Assembly (NCBI RefSeq): GCF_018991925.1
Contig: NW_024753828.1
Location: 4,120,007-4,184,006, forward strand
DNA length: 64,000 nucleotides
Direction: 5' to 3'
DNA from: Homarus americanus
Taxonomy: Eukaryota > Arthropoda > Malacostraca > Decapoda > Nephropidae
This document shows positions 1-13,260 of the stretch, one piece after another. The notes below the pieces were generated by a model, which was given only the letters and a program-made list of their open reading frames with translations, made no database searches and was not told the DNA's origin. Each line of letters opens with the position of its first letter. Positions within the stretch are counted from its first letter, which is position 1. The position numbers were made by a program, and so were the translations under genes.

Positions 1-190
1 TCAACAGACAACAATTATGAAAGCTTCACTTTATGCATTTTTCTGCCATATGACACATCACTGTCCTTCTTTTACAGTAATACAACCCTGACATACAGAT
101 AAACTTCACTGTAGAGGTTTAGCCAGCTCTAATGTATACAAAGCAAATTTATTAGGGGTAATCATCCTAATCATTTTATAACTATTTTCC

Positions 191-330
191 AAGCTTGTGT
201 TGGTTGGCCACAATCACTTGATGATATGATGTTCCAGTTGTGGTAAAGCATATTTGAAGCAAGTTTTATGGTGATATGCCTGTCTTATTGCCAACCCCCT
301 TTTACAGGCAGGGATCTGAGCATTACATGT
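191..330. repeat. Dispersed repeat, copy 1 (second copy about 3570-3680)
   Basis: Both copies share the order TTTGAAGCA(A/G)(A/G)TTTTA, GGTGATATGCC or GGATGGATGCC, CCAACCCCCTTTTACAG or CACCCCACTTTTACAG, then a GGGATCTGAGCAT-like end. It looks SINE- or MITE-like; the class is not determined. Confidence 0.45.
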
Positions 331-510
331 GCAGGTATGAGACCATTTATCCAGCATGCATGGGACCTGGTCACTACTGGATAAGGGTTTTTTCAGGAAT
401 TAGAAGCACCAGGCCAAAAATGTAAGAAATGTATAGCAAAACCTCTGTACCTGGCTGTGAAGCCTTTGTTCAGATCGCTAAATTCACCCCTAAAACTAGC
501 TTTAACTGTA
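331..510. repeat. Repeat with CAGGTATGAGACC end, copy 1 (second copy 5634-5756)
   Basis: Shared blocks with 5634-5756 include GACCATTTATCC, TTCAGATC(A/G)CTAAA and AAAACTAGCTTTAACTGTA or AAAGTAGCTTTAACTGTA. In this copy the similarity stops exactly at a TA where the 511-1516 element begins, consistent with a later insertion into it. Confidence 0.5.
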
Positions 511-1516
511 CAGGCATCCTCGTTTAAATTTTTTTCACTTCGCGATTTTTTGGGTTTAGCAATTAAATATTTAGAACACCCTTTCTCATTTAATGATCGT
601 CAATTTTCTGTTTAGTGATCTTCACCCCACTGGGAAAAATTAAGGAAGGAAATTGGAAAAACTTGGGATTCTGTGCTCCAAGTGTGCATCATTACAATAC
701 AGGTACTATACTGTACACAGTACAGTGCAGCATTTTATAGTTTCAGAGTACTATTGTATACAGTATACAATACTGTACTACAAAACTATAAAATAAGAAA
801 AATGAAGAGCATGAGTGTGTATGTGTGGGAAGTGAATGTATGTATTGTGGCAGTGAGCTGTAACTGTGGCCAGCTGCACTCTCCCTTCCCCCCTATGTGA
901 CATCACAGAATACAAGCAGCAGCCACACACGTCACCTTGAGTCAGTTTGGTGACTGCCTGGATGAACTGTGTCGTATGTATACTGTATTGTACCAGTAAA
1001 TGTGAGGAATAAATAAAATTAATAATAAATAAAATAAAAAATACTGCATTGCCATTAAGTAATCATTTTACAGGACACGAGACAGAGAACAGCTGAGAGA
1101 TCCCCCGTGTCACTTCCCCCTCTCCCTTCCTCTCTCTGTGGGATAACTGCCGAACACGTAAGAAATGTTTATTCCCTTTATGTTTTTGACCTTATGATGA
1201 TTATTTTGTTTGCACATTCTCTATAAACAACTGTGTGCATGTAACAGGGTAAAATAAAATGAAAATTTTTTTGTATATCTACCTGAAATTATGAACTGAA
1301 CAATAACATAGCTCACAGCTCAGCCCCACCCGATCTGGGTGCTTCTGGGTGACGAGTCAGCGACTTGGCTACGCAATTACATGCCATGTCCACAAATATT
1401 ACTCCTCGTCATCCTTCATTTAGGATATTATTTCTCGTTATCCTTCATTTAGCGATCATTTCGCTTAACGATTGGTTTTCAGAAATGCATCCTAAGCATT
1501 AAATGAGGGATACCTG
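511..1516. mobile_element. Tigger-like MITE, about 1 kb, family 'CAGGTATCC'
   Basis: Starts TA|CAGGCATCCTCGTTTAA and ends TTAAATGAGGGATACCTG, imperfect inverted termini of about 17 bp. The right TA is changed to CA. Internal blocks, for example GAGACAGAGAACAGCTGAGA and TTTATGTTTTTGACCTTATG, recur at 52.3-52.8 kb, with related sequence at 24.6-25.5 kb and 61.3-61.7 kb. No transposase frame is visible. Confidence 0.7.
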
Positions 1517-2549
1517 CACACTGTAACATTAATACTGTACTTAAAATTGTAAGCATATAGAAGGCAACAATGAAAATGTATAAATAGCATTAATGAAAGC
1601 ATAAAAAGAGCAAAATCGATAAAGTACAAGTTATTGTACAAAGTGTGTCTCAGTCGCCCCTGACGCTCACCTTAACAATGCAGCAGTGTCCCCAGCAACG
1701 GTGCTTTGCACCACAACCCCTCCGACCTCCACATGGTTTGACGGTGGATACCCGTATATACTTAAAACATTATACTTTATGATAATTACTTATTTAATTT
1801 CCTTTTGCACTTTCTGTATGTAGAATTGTGTGTGCATATCAATGAATAAAAAAAAAAGTATATAAGTAACCATAATTATGAGTTGAAAAGTACTTTATAC
1901 CTAATGATACTTACCCAGTAAGTTTTTTTTCTTGGACTGACTGTATGTGTAATTAACTGAATAAAAAAAAATTTGAAAATTACATCCACCTGAAATTATG
2001 AGTTAAAAAATAGCCATTATATAACATACAGCTAACAGGTGGGGAACGGTTGGAAATTCCCGCTCGGCCTGGGAATTACTTGGTGCGCATTTCAAATAAT
2101 TTGTTCCAGAACGTAGCCGGTTTTTGGAGCATTCCAGATACCAAGACACCAGATAAACGGCCCCATACCTGTGTGTGTGTACACAGTATATACTGTACTG
2201 GCCTGTGATAAGTTCCTGTTGTTGTCACCCCTATTTCAAGATTCTCCCTCCCAGCACCAGAAACCTGTACAGTATATTGTTTATCTGCAGATTTACATGT
2301 GGTACAGTACTATGATTCTAAATTTATTTTTTATTTATTCTGAGACCCTCAAATTTTGGCAGACTGCAGAGCTACCTCATAAATATCATTAGCAGCATGA
2401 ACACTGTGAGTGTAGGAGAATGATGTGTTAATTTATTTGCAAACCTGATGATATGTTGCCTTTGGTTGGGAAGCTATCATTACCCTAGTACCAAAATGTC
2501 CTTGTTCAAAATTTTATTAAATACTTTTCAAAAAATAAGAGAAAAGTAC

Positions 2550-5500
2550 CTGTTCTGGTTTATATAACTTATGTCTACATGTTGGGCAAGACAAGTCTTG
2601 GTGTAGCCAGGCCAACAGACACGAAGCATGAAAGACATGTGAACACGGGAGGCAGCGGCCAGTCTCCAAGTGCTCCCAGCAAATAGCACACGTACTCTCC
2701 TCTGCTAGGATGTCATCACCACTAATCTCTGGGTACCTGAGATGGTAAGAATAATATAAATCAATATTCTAGGTCTTGGCAAACCAATCATCATTACCAT
2801 TTTCCATATTTGTGTGGGTTAGCCATAAATCTTTATTCTTAAATAAGCAGCATTATCAGGCTAGAAATGATGCACTAAGAATTATCTCTTTCTTAACATG
2901 TGGTTAAACTCTATAAAAATAAAAGATTTAAAATATGTGACTCATGAATCAGCAAAAAATCTTCATATGTTAAAACAGAACCAATGATGAAATGGATTTG
3001 ATGTCCCATGTTCTCCTGAAAGCCTATAAGAGTGGTTTAAGCTCTTGGCATGAAGAGTGAGACATATTTCAGAGGAGAGAAAATCTCCTGGTCATAAACA
3101 GAATAAGAACTTCACAAAAAAACAAGGAATATATACATAGAGCAAAAGACATGCTAAATTTTCTACTACACCAGATTGATATAAAAAAAATAACTGGGAA
3201 CTAAGAAATACAATTAAAGCTAAAAAAATCTACTACATTAATCAAGAATGTCCCTATAGATGCTTTATGTGTAACCCACTGCTCACCATCACAAACCCAA
3301 GTACACTACAGGCCCACAAAAGAACCTGATGCCATAGCAGAAGTAATCCAGTGGCACCAAGGTAAGCCATCACGACCAGCTTTAGGGGCACCCTCCTACG
3401 AGCAATAAAGCACTGAAGCTGATTGCAGTATTGTGTGCTAGATGATGGAGCAGGCTCCATATACTATCAAGAGGAAGTGTCATCCTCGAAAATGCTCACC
3501 CAGTACCCTTTGTACCAGCAACATAATAACCCAGATAATGCAGCATAGAGCAGGGGAAAGACAGCTCTGGTATCCCGGTTGCCATTAGGCAAATTTGAAG
3601 CAGATTTTACGGATGGATGCCCTTACTTCTGTCACCCCACTTTTACAGAACGAGAACTGGGCATTTATAAGTAGGACTTCCAAGCGCCCTCTCAGCTGGC
3701 ATGGATGGATCATAACTCCCTGAAGTAATCAAAGATTACCAGCACTGTTTAGAAAAAGTTACAATGCCTCACTAAGTGCAAACCTCCAGCCATTCTTTAG
3801 TATATGGCCTCAATAACCACAGCAATATATGTGATTGTAATCCAACAGGTAATAAAAAAAATTAAATAAATCACACAGATTTGTTCATTTTCCTTTTATA
3901 TTTAACTCAGGCAAAATTAACTTCTGTTGAAGATTATCAGACAAAGAAAAAATACAAAGATCACAAAATGAGTCTAGAAACACGCATCTTAAACATTTAT
4001 ATACTGTACTCCACTTCACATATACAGTGGTCCCTCGGTTAACGAGCACAATTCGTTCCAGAAGGTTGATCGTTAACCGAAAAATTCGTTAACTGAAACC
4101 ATTGTTTCAATGGGTTTTTGAGTATAATTGGTTCCAACTCACCGAAAATTACATACAAACAAAAAATAAATGCAGTAAAGTACACTTACTTTGAGGTGTG
4201 CATGTAGCAGGCTCCTGGTTGATGATGATGGGAATCAGAATGGGGTTGGAGGAGAAGGGAGAAGAGAAGGCATTGGGGTGGAAGAGAAGTCACCCCATGC
4301 GCCATTTCACCCATAAAATTTTAGATCACTTGGTGTAATTCAAGATTATTTTCTTTAAATCAACACTGCACTGCGCTACACATTATCAATATGTAAAATA
4401 TATTTCAAAATGACCAATATTTGACTGGAAACACAGAAAAAAAGCGTTTATGTTGAAGAGTCTCAAACAAGATGTTCCTTCCTCTGAACCTGTAAGCAAA
4501 CTGACGCCAAGCTTGGCGTGTTGAGTGCTGCTTGGCGCGCATAAAACTAGTTTCCTGTACTGTACTTTAATTATGTTCAATAATTGTTAAAATTACTAAA
4601 AAAATTAATATAAAACTTTTAAAATGATTGAATAGTACAACCTTCTTGATATTTACTAAAATAGTAAGGAATTTAAGCCCTAGAACCGATTACTGTGTTG
4701 GCGGACTAATGAGACAGCTAGTGAGCAAGCGAAAACATGTTGAGGGGCGCTCGTAAGGAATTCGTTAATCGAGGGATTGCTCGTTAACCGAAGTGAAGAA
4801 TCTTATGGAAGGTAATTCGTTAACCGAAATTTCATTAACCGAGGGATCGCTGTATGTAGCATTGCAGAATAAACCCTGAGATTTAAACCCCATGTGTACG
4901 GTGTCGCCTTTGAGCTGAATAAAATCGTCTGGAGTTAGCCAAATATTAAAAGTGGCATCCCGTAGTGAAGGTGTTAAAACATAACAAATTGGGTATCAAA
5001 AAAGAGAAATCGTCTATGAATTGTATCAAACAGATTACTATAAGTCAGTGATGAATAATGGTACTCACATATTCATAAGCTGAAGCACCCTAAGGTAGTT
5101 GCGGTGAGACTTGACTTTGTGCTGAAGCTGGTAAAAAAGAAGTCTCAACTGCATACATATGACAAGTGATGCCATAGTCAGTAACATATTGCCCCACACC
5201 AGCATGTGGATATGATGAACCATGTCGATTACCAGTTCACTCAGCTCAAAAATCAGCTCTGTCATATACACACAACGCCCTGAGGGTCACAAAAGGGATA
5301 AAGTTAATTGCCTTAAATGTCACTTTACTATTTTTTTTTAAATTAAATATTAGTTTAACTTATGAACTAAAGTAAAAAAAAAAAAGATCCTTTTCATTAC
5401 TATAAGTTCCTGTAGCAATAACAACATGAAGTAAATGAAATAAACAATTGCATTAGCTACTTAAATAGCTAAGTCATATTCAATGTGAAGTTCTGTAAAA

Positions 5501-8500
5501 CTGCAAATCTGACTATGAAATCCTATACTATATAATTGTTCTTGTGTGCTTCTTCATTTATTGATTTTCTCTCTTTACTGCATTTCCATAAGAGAACATA
5601 TTTTTGGGCATATTCATTTATCCATATATTGTACATGTATAGGACCATTTATCCGGCGTGCTTAAGACCTGGGGGCTGCCAGCTAGGCCTTTTTTTTTTT
5701 AACTGCCTATGAATACTTAGTTCAGATCACTAAACTCACCCATAAAAGTAGCTTTAACTGTAAACTGTCAAGTTCTCAAAGGTCAAGGGTCAGACAAGGT
5801 GACAGCATTCTAAAAGCCTCTCAACCTTTCTAGCCTTGCATGGCAAAATCTATATCAATTGGTGCCCCTTTTCCATATGGGAACTAATTAATCCAAATTT
5901 GGTTGGAAAATGTTGCCTCAAAGCAATGCCACTGTGCTCAGGATCATGATACACTGGAGCTATCATGAGAACCAGTGTGGTATCATGGACTGTCCACTAA
6001 GCATGTACACCATGAATGATGATAAATTGTTTTGCTAGAAGTGAGCTTACCTCGTTTTTCCCAAAGTCCTTCGTGTGTGATATCCCAGAGGTAGATACTG
6101 TAGCGGGTAATCACATACAAGGTTCGTACTATCAACAGAATGCACTGGAATACACAAAAACAAAAGAAGAATAAATTAATAGTGTTTTTCAAGCTCAAAA
6201 CTAATTCTGATATTAATTTGCCTAATATGATACCTATTTAAACATATAGAGGAAAAATGCTATACAATGGAAGAACACTCCAAAATTCCTTTATAAGGCA
6301 GAGCCCAGAGCCTGGAGGCTTACTGTAATGCTGAAGGTATGCCAGCCAGAGTTTATTCATTTACCTATTTTATAAATACAGTATTTAACTCATTCCTTCC
6401 TCCCATCACACTCATTAGCCCAAAACAAAGGAGATCAAGTCTAAAAGATGTACTTAAGAGACAGGAGCTCTTTTGTCAGCCATGTCTATCCAAGTGGACC
6501 AAGCGCTCGCCTCCTGCCTTAACCCTCTGGTACTCTTGGCCATGGTTGGAAATCTCATCCACTCGCAGTCTTTCGACTCGGGTTGCATCGGTAACAGAAA
6601 CAGTTATTCCATTTTAGTAAACACTGGGTAGAGCGACCCAAACCCAAATTGCACCCTTAAAGATAGATCTGCCAGCCTGTGGGCTAGTGGGAGGAATTTG
6701 GTGGCTGATAGGGCCGGTCCACTGTTCCCGCATTTCTGCTTAAGGGAGGGGTGCTTTCAGTGTGAGATACGACTGAATGGAAGGGGTTGCGCCAGCAAAG
6801 AAATGCTTAGCCCTGGGTTCACACCCAGGGCATCCCCAGTGCATGAAGCTGTAAATGGGTACCTAACTTTACAGATAATGAAAGTGAAGGCAACTGAGTA
6901 CAGTGATGGTCACAATGCTTTTATTTTTGCACAGAGGAATTAACTGATCCATCATAGCATGATCGATGATCTTTGATAAGAATGAGAGATTGGAGACTGG
7001 ACAATAATTTGACATATTTTTCAGTCTCAAGACCAGGTTTCTAAAAAAGTGAACACAATAAAACCTGTTTCTCAGATAGCACAAAATTGCCCTCTGCAAA
7101 GCATTTATTTATGATTCTACAAATAAAGTCTGCAGCATGTTCATAAGCAAGTGATACCTTAGATACATTTATGGGATCAAGATGAAAATAGTCTTCAAAT
7201 CCTTGATACATCGCAGGATGTTGTTCACCCCTACAGGTCAAAACAAGAAAAAAGTGAGGTCTATGGTGTAACTCGGCTGAAATTCAACTGAAAATTCCCC
7301 ATTTAAATTATGATCATCAAGGTCATTTCCTATACATGATATTTTTGTCATAAAAACAAGGAAAAATCTGAGGCAAGCTGAGCATCTGAAGTGGAAGAAG
7401 ACATAGTAGTTCCAGACTTCTGGCCTAACAGCCCATTCATAACTGCATACTGTACAATTTTCTCTGATCACTGCCACAAGAGGCAACTTGAATTCTGTAA
7501 AACTGAACGTTGCGTGCCCTCACTGAACAAACAACAGCCCTACGCACAGTCATGTATGTACATTGATCTAGTCGGTCTGTTCACTACCTGTGTCATTCTC
7601 ATTCAACACTTCTACAATTCCTGTGAAGAGAACTTATAGATGAGTCATAACAAGTAGAGTCATCTCGTACAGTATTGTAATTCTCTTCATGACTACAGGT
7701 TTAACCATCCACTGGCTACCCATAGTAGCCAGTGATTTCCGTGGCCAACATCATAGGATATTTCTAGCCTAGCACAGTGTGAATGTTTATTGAATCAGGA
7801 CTATCAAGTTGCAAGGACTCAGTCTAATGGAAAATAAGGGGTTTAGGAAAGTGACCCCTGAGAGACATACCTTCAACACTATACTGTACTGTAATGTATA
7901 GCTCAAGGCTGTGCAGGTATTAAAAATAACAAGTGCATGATGTAATATACTTAAGAATAAAACAATAATGCTGGGTGGAGGTGTTACGATAAAGGCATGC
8001 TTAACAAGCTGTGTGTGTTCTTTAGGAGAATTCTCACTATACAGGGCCCAATTTCCCTGCCAAATTTATGCTAAATATCCTCACAAAACACAAAAACTAT
8101 GTACAAAATACATGAGTAAACTAAAAACATCAAAGAAGTCATAACAAAGCTGAAAAAGTGTGGATAACTGAGGAAGGAAACCACCAGAATATACATACCT
8201 CAGCAACCATAAATGCAAAGGTATTAATGCCTGAATGACAGCCAACCACAACACATATGAGAAGACAAAAGGTGGCTATGGTCAGGATAATACCCAGCAG
8301 CCCTAGGAGCCTCACATGTGTTCTGCGAGGTGTTGTTGCAGAAAATGACAACTGAAAAATAAAAAGGTTATAAAAATTGGAGAGCTGAAGTAAATGTAGC
8401 AGCAAGATTTAATACCTGCATGGGCCACTCAAGCTGGCTGACTCCATACACCTGAACCATATTCTCACAACCTTTATACTCCCTCACATTTCCCCTATTA

Positions 8501-11500
8501 TTTTTCAAAATATATAAGTTATTATAAATTCTTGACTTATGTATAAACCATAATGAAGAGAACTGTATAGAAAAAAATACAAATAATTAAGGTCTTCACA
8601 TAATTTGGAAATTTACTGTAAGTACAATACAGTATATGTTTTGCTCCAGTGTTTGAGTGATAATTCTAGCAAAGCTGACAAAACAATGGAAACCTGTACA
8701 TATTAACTACAGTACACGATATAAATAAAATAACTGCACTGAGTACACTCGGTAAAAAAATCTAACGTTACAATTCCTGAGCGAAACAAACTGACACTAC
8801 AAATGAAGTGGTTCACAAAGGCCCCCGAGGCATTCCTCGCATTGGTAGCCCTGCGCGTGTATGGGTTCGGCCACACATGCTCGAAACAAGTGATCGGCAC
8901 TCTGAAACGAAACCCAGCACTAGACTTTCAGGAATTATCGACCGTATGGTAACCGTCGTTGGGACAGGTTCCATTATGACGGCATGCAAAACTGTGGAGC
9001 CATTCAGATGTTTCGGAACAGCATGGTATATTTTCCAATGCGAATAAAGAATAATATAATGTGGCATCAGCCCAAAGTGAAGTTGCAATACAAATACAGA
9101 TTCAAAATTCGGTTGTAAAATAATCTTATACCTTTACTCTATCCACTAATTCTGCCAAACATATAATGCATTCCTATATGACAACTCATCCACTTCCATG
9201 GTTACTGTAGTACACGGTGTGTGGAACATTTAATATAACATACAGTTTAACTAATCTAGATATACTGTACTGACATTCTCCAATCAAATTGTAACACAGT
9301 AATTCAATATTGTCAAGGAAATAGCTAATTTCAGCCTACCAAATTAAGTACAAAATGTCTCACATTCAGGCCTGCCAACCCTCGCAAGACAACGGGAATG
9401 TTCAGTTGGAATATCAACGGACCTCACCTGTACGGTAGTTTTTTTACCAAGTGTACATATTTGAATTAATATTTCTAGATATTATCTAGGCTATATTCTT
9501 AATCTTTTTAAGGATACCATATTGTTATCTTGTACATTTTTTTTAGGTTAATGTTAGGATTTGACGAGATATAGTATTAATTTTTTTTGCGAAACACTAC
9601 TGAAACTTAATAATAAACTCACTTAATATAAAATACTTCAACTTACATATTCAAAGCGATCTTTACAAAGCTGGGCCAGGAGATGAAGAAAACCCAAGAC
9701 GCTGAACCAGGAACACCAGAGCACAACTTCATCCATTGCTTGTACATTCATCACACCAAAAACAAAGATGAATTTGTAAAACACAAAATTCCAAAATTTG
9801 TCTTTTATGTGCTGCTGTTCAGACACACGTAACTCTCCAAAGACTAGGCGCTGAATTAAAGTACCCAGCAGGATGAGAACGCAATATGCCATGTTGATCA
9901 GAGTCTGTAAAAGAAAAATTACACTAGTTGGTGATACCTATAGAAATTAGTCATATAAAAAATGTGATTCACCAATATTCAAAAGAATACTATACAATAT
10001 TACCATAACATGAAGCTGATGTATAAAATTTGTCGAAAAAATATTTTATTTTAATCATTTAAGAAATTGCATACTCTAGAGTGAATCTCACGTCTTAAAA
10101 TATCATATAAAACTGCCTTTTATGATTGACAACAGGATAAAACAAACAAATTGGTGGGTGTGGCACCCCTTAGCCTCAGGGTGGATTTGTTTAAACCAAT
10201 GATTAAATCTAGAGTACAAGTACAGTATACTGTAGGGTGTATTTCATAACAATGTGTTTTCTCTACACTACATGTGCAGATAAGTAGGACAGCAGCTATG
10301 TTGTGACACATCTGGTTGTTTCTCAGTTCACTTCTTGCTTCAAGTGTGGGAGTGTTGACACTTATCGTGGCTAATTGTATTACAGTAATTTGTAATATCT
10401 AGTTTAATTCCTATATAAAGGGTGATGCATAATTATGGTCCACCAGGCCTCCCCCACAACACAAAAGGAACTCAGTATGCACATGTACATGCAAGGTAGA
10501 GAAAACATGCTGTTATGAAATAAAAACTTGGAAAAATGCTAGAGTAATTTAAAAAAAAATCTGTTTATTTATTAAAAAAAATGGTTTAAACCAAACAGAT
10601 TTAAACGTTGGTTTAAACCAATCCACCCTGGGTGGATGAATTTCAAATTTCCTACATTTGGTTTTCCAATGTTTTCATCTTCAACATGCTTCTTTGTGAC
10701 ATGGGGATCAATCACAGCTGCAATTACTTATATATGCACGTGACAAGAGACTAATGAAGTTTGATAAACTTTAACCCTTCTATACCAAAATCTTCTTTTG
10801 TGGTACAAGCGTACTGATCCACAAACATCCAATTCATACTGTGACAGCTGGAGAATGACAAGACTAATCCCGGGCATTAGGAACCTTGAGTATAGAGACA
10901 GTTAAAGCATCTTAATTTGCACTCCCTCGTGAGACGTAGAGCAAGGGGCGACCTGATAGAGGTGTATAAGTGGAAGGCAGGGCTAAACAAAGGGGACATT
11001 ACAAAGGTACTCAAACTATCCAACCAGGGGCGAACTCGTAACAATGGTTTTAAATTAGACAAATTTAGATTTAGGCGTGAAATAGGTAAACACTAGTTTG
11101 GAAACAGAGTAGTGGATGAATGGAAGAAGTTACCAAATATCATCATTAACTCGAATACGCTGAATAGCTTCAAACATAGGTTGGATGCTTATATGAGCAA
11201 TAGGGGTTGGGTGTAAACGGGACTGCCCAGTATGGGCCAATAGGCCCGCTGCAGTTTCCTCCATTCTTATGTTCTTATGTTTTCAGATGGAAATCACGGT
11301 CTGGGCCTTATTTTGGTATTATTGTATTATGGTTTCTGTCATCCGGGGAGGCTAAGGAATTTAGATTAGATTAAATAGAGTTCCTGGTATCTGTGGATAG
11401 ATTAGGGTTAGGTTAGGTTAGGGAATATCAAAATCATTCAAAACACACCAAAAACCATCGGAAAAACATAGAGATGACCGAAGCTAGAATGTTACCCTTA

Positions 11501-12367
11501 TTGTTACACCACGTGGTGGGAACATTCTGAACACACACCCCATAATTACCAAACTGCTGACGGCCACAACTCATATATTGGCCCCCCAAAATAAAAAAAA
11601 TTAGATGATAACAGAAGATAAGTATTATATTAGGTTAGGTTGGGTAGGTTAATTTGGTTAATTTTACAGTATGAACTGTAAATTAAATAGTGTAGCAGTT
11701 GTCAAGTTTCTAGCGGAAGGTGGAATTAGTCGCCAAGGTCCAAGAATATTCGTTCGTAAAATGAACCAACCTGACCTAAACTACCCTAAAGTGTATAGCT
11801 TAAAATAATTATCATCTCTAAAACAAAAATTGGTCTATGGAAGGACTTGAAGCATTATCCCAGCCGCACCAGACCGCGTTGTTGATTTTACGTTCATTTA
11901 AAACATTTTTCCCCAAACCATTAATGAAGCAAATGTAAAAAAGGTGCCTTATTGAACCAAAAATACTTTCCTCTGATGGTGATGGTAATTCATCACAATA
12001 TTGGAAATAGAAGTATGAATATTTTTCAAGACACAATATCTTATTACTGTGTGTAGTAAAGGTGAGATAAACATACCCATATACATAGTGGCTCGTGAAA
12101 CATAAAGCTGATCACTTCAGGAATAAGGTAAGGAGTCATCTGTCGTTCTTGTGACAGTCCATCATGATCACTGACGTGATACAGGGACACTTCACCCTCA
12201 TCATCCAAGTGTGAAGCATTGCTCTTCTCTAAGAGTTTTTCCTTCCAGTTGGGGTTGAGGGCTACCTGGACGCCAGCATAATACACAGAACACGACAATA
12301 ACACCACACTGAGCCCTGTGTACCAGGTCAGGTTAGGCAGCGGTAGTCTGTCCAGTACCACAGGCAT
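2550..12367 (-). CDS. AMFR: AMFR/gp78-like ER E3 ubiquitin ligase, 5' six coding exons (3' part beyond window)
   Basis: Membrane E3 ubiquitin ligase of the endoplasmic reticulum that ubiquitinates ERAD substrates. Coding exons in transcript order: 12367-12077, 9904-9647, 8351-8199, 6144-6051, 5279-5069, 2736-2550. All have AG/GT borders and consistent phase and give about 398 residues. The start MPVVLDRLPLPN matches the gp78 N-terminus. Hydrophobic multi-pass segments follow, with family hallmarks KDKFWNFVFYKFIF, QLCKDRFEY and LYVITRYSIYLWD. Exon 6 holds the RING-type finger from about residue 351 (CAIC, then CLPCSHVFHASC, then CPTC). This exon ends at CAG before GTACTT. The CUE and p97-binding parts are not seen, so the gene continues past the left edge. 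Introns hold a hAT-like MITE, a Tigger MITE and LINE relics. Identification is firm; exon ends rest on splice logic. Confidence 0.93.
4025..4852. mobile_element. Tigger-like MITE in AMFR intron 5, family 'CAGTGGTCCCTCG'
   Basis: TA|CAGTGGTCCCTCGGTTAA at the left; the right end reads TTAACCGAGGGATCGCTG|TA. Subterminal ATTCGTTAACCGAAA repeats occur at both ends. 828 bp. The left terminus resembles that at 27796, so the two are probably one family. No intact coding capacity. Confidence 0.8.
6440..6890 (+). repeat. Possible tRNA-like (SINE) segment in AMFR intron
   Basis: CCTGGGTTCACACCCAGG at about 6812-6830 can form a T-arm-like stem-loop with a B-box-like GGTTCACACCC. A second GACTCGGGTTGCATCGG block lies near 6570. 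The stretch is richer in GC than its surroundings. No complete tRNA fold or A-box was established. Confidence 0.3.
6900..7240 (-). pseudogene. LINE reverse-transcriptase relic (CR1/L2-like)
   Basis: On the minus strand, broken frames read RIINKCFAEGNF and then NYCPVSNLSFLSKIIDHAM, the N-Y-x-P-V-S-N-L-x-F-L-S-K motif of CR1/L2-type reverse transcriptases. A frameshift separates the two parts. It lies in AMFR intron 3 in the same direction as the gene. Confidence 0.75.
8790..9060. other. GC/CpG-rich island of unknown nature in AMFR intron 2
   Basis: Composition differs sharply from the flanks (GCCCCCGAGGCATTCCTCGC, GGTAGCCCTGCGCGTGTATG). Both strands are open over most of it (79 codons plus, 91 codons minus) without splice support. 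It could be a transposon fragment or a retained conserved element. I recognise no protein. Confidence 0.3.
10177..10630. mobile_element. hAT-like MITE in AMFR intron 1
   Basis: Termini CAGGGTGGATTTGTTTAAAC and the complement of GTTTAAACCAATCCACCCTG are inverted over 23 bp with one mismatch. The internal palindrome TTGGTTTAAACCAA recurs. CAGGG ends and T/A-rich palindromes are typical of hAT MITEs. I could not see a matching 8-bp target duplication. Confidence 0.6.
10895..11282 (+). pseudogene. 3' end of a CR1-like LINE (reverse-transcriptase tail)
   Basis: The plus frame reads NLHSLVRRRARGDLIEVYKW, then LNKGDITKVLKLS, FKLDKFRFRREIGK, an in-frame TAG, then FGNRVVDEWKKLPN and LNSFKHRLDAYM, ending TAA at 11214-11216. 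This is the conserved C-terminal end of CR1-type ORF2. The 3' tail ends in short TTCTTATG repeats. It is antisense to AMFR, in intron 1. 5'-truncated and dead. Confidence 0.85.
11400..11426. repeat. Short TTAGG-type run
   Basis: GGGTTAGGTTAGGTTAGGG resembles the arthropod telomere unit TTAGG but has only about four units. Similar GGTTAGGTT pieces occur near 11635 and 16655. Confidence 0.5.
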
Positions 12368-12514
12368 GTCGACACACGTCTCTCAACAGTCACATTAAAA
12401 TGATGGTCACTACTGCTGAAGGGACGGAGCAAGAATAACTAACAGGTAAGTAAGGTGGTCGAGGCGTGTCACCGCCTATCATGGTGTACACAGTGTGCCC
12501 CAGCAGCCCCTCCA

Positions 12515-12558
12515 GCCTCTCTCTCTCTCTCTCTACCTCTCTCTCTCTTCTGTAAAAA
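12515..12558. repeat. CT/GA microsatellite upstream of AMFR
   Basis: Interrupted (TC)n run of about 40 bp, 150 bp upstream of the AMFR start codon, so it lies in the promoter or 5'-UTR zone. No TATA box was identified. Confidence 0.7.
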
Positions 12559-13240
12559 CAAAACAACAGTACCAATACATATTTGTAGTTCTTATAAAAA
12601 AATATATATATTATTTAAATTATATTCTGTCAGTATTAATTACTATTTTTATGAGGATAAAAATATGTATGAAATAAGAACTGTTTTTTCTCTCACAAAA
12701 TCAAGTTAGTAATGGTGTTTCTTTTTTGAGCTCATGATGTCATTTGAGAAATTATTGGAACGTTGAAGAAATTCCTTAAGTCTGAGTCCTTGAGGTAAAC
12801 TTCCTACCATCTATATGAAACAATTCTCTTAGACTTCATTTACAACAAAACTATTTAATAAAAAATATTTCAAACTGTACATGTGTTTTATTAAGTAACT
12901 CTTAGAAACTACAACTATTTAATATAGTTTTAAAAAATACGTAATAAAAATGTGTGGCAATTACAGTTTATCATAAATTAATCCTGGAATTACCCATGTT
13001 ACTAAAACCTAAGATTTATTTATCTTATTTACCTCGCTGCTACTCTACCTAGTATTGTTTTTCTCAGTAGCCAAGTAGTAAACTGACCCCTAATTCAGTA
13101 CCCTTCCAATTTAATTTTTAGCCTTTAGTGAGGAAACAAATTCGTTGGCAGAATCAAAGTACTGTACTGTAAATTGTTAACATTGCCAGCAACTGTCAAG
13201 CAGGAGCGTCCGGTATCGTGCTGACCTATATTTATCTTTA

Positions 13241-13260
13241 CTTTACTTTACTTTACTTTA
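13241..13260. repeat. (CTTTA)n short tandem repeat
   Basis: Four perfect CTTTA-type units directly beside the LINE relic that follows; probably its A-rich 3' tail read on the opposite strand. Confidence 0.6.

Larger units (their letters stand above)
1..2549. other. AMFR intron (beyond the RING exon), made of repeats
   Basis: No later AMFR exon such as the CUE segment was recognised. The stretch holds a repeat at about 191-330 similar to 3570-3680, a second repeat at 331-510 similar to 5634-5756, a roughly 1 kb Tigger-like MITE at 511-1516, and further partial units of that MITE family at about 1770-1890 and 1900-2040. Confidence 0.5.

Noticed and set aside
11400..11426. Telomere or chromosome-end sequence
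   Set aside because: Only about four TTAGG-like units, inside an intron; too few and too degenerate.
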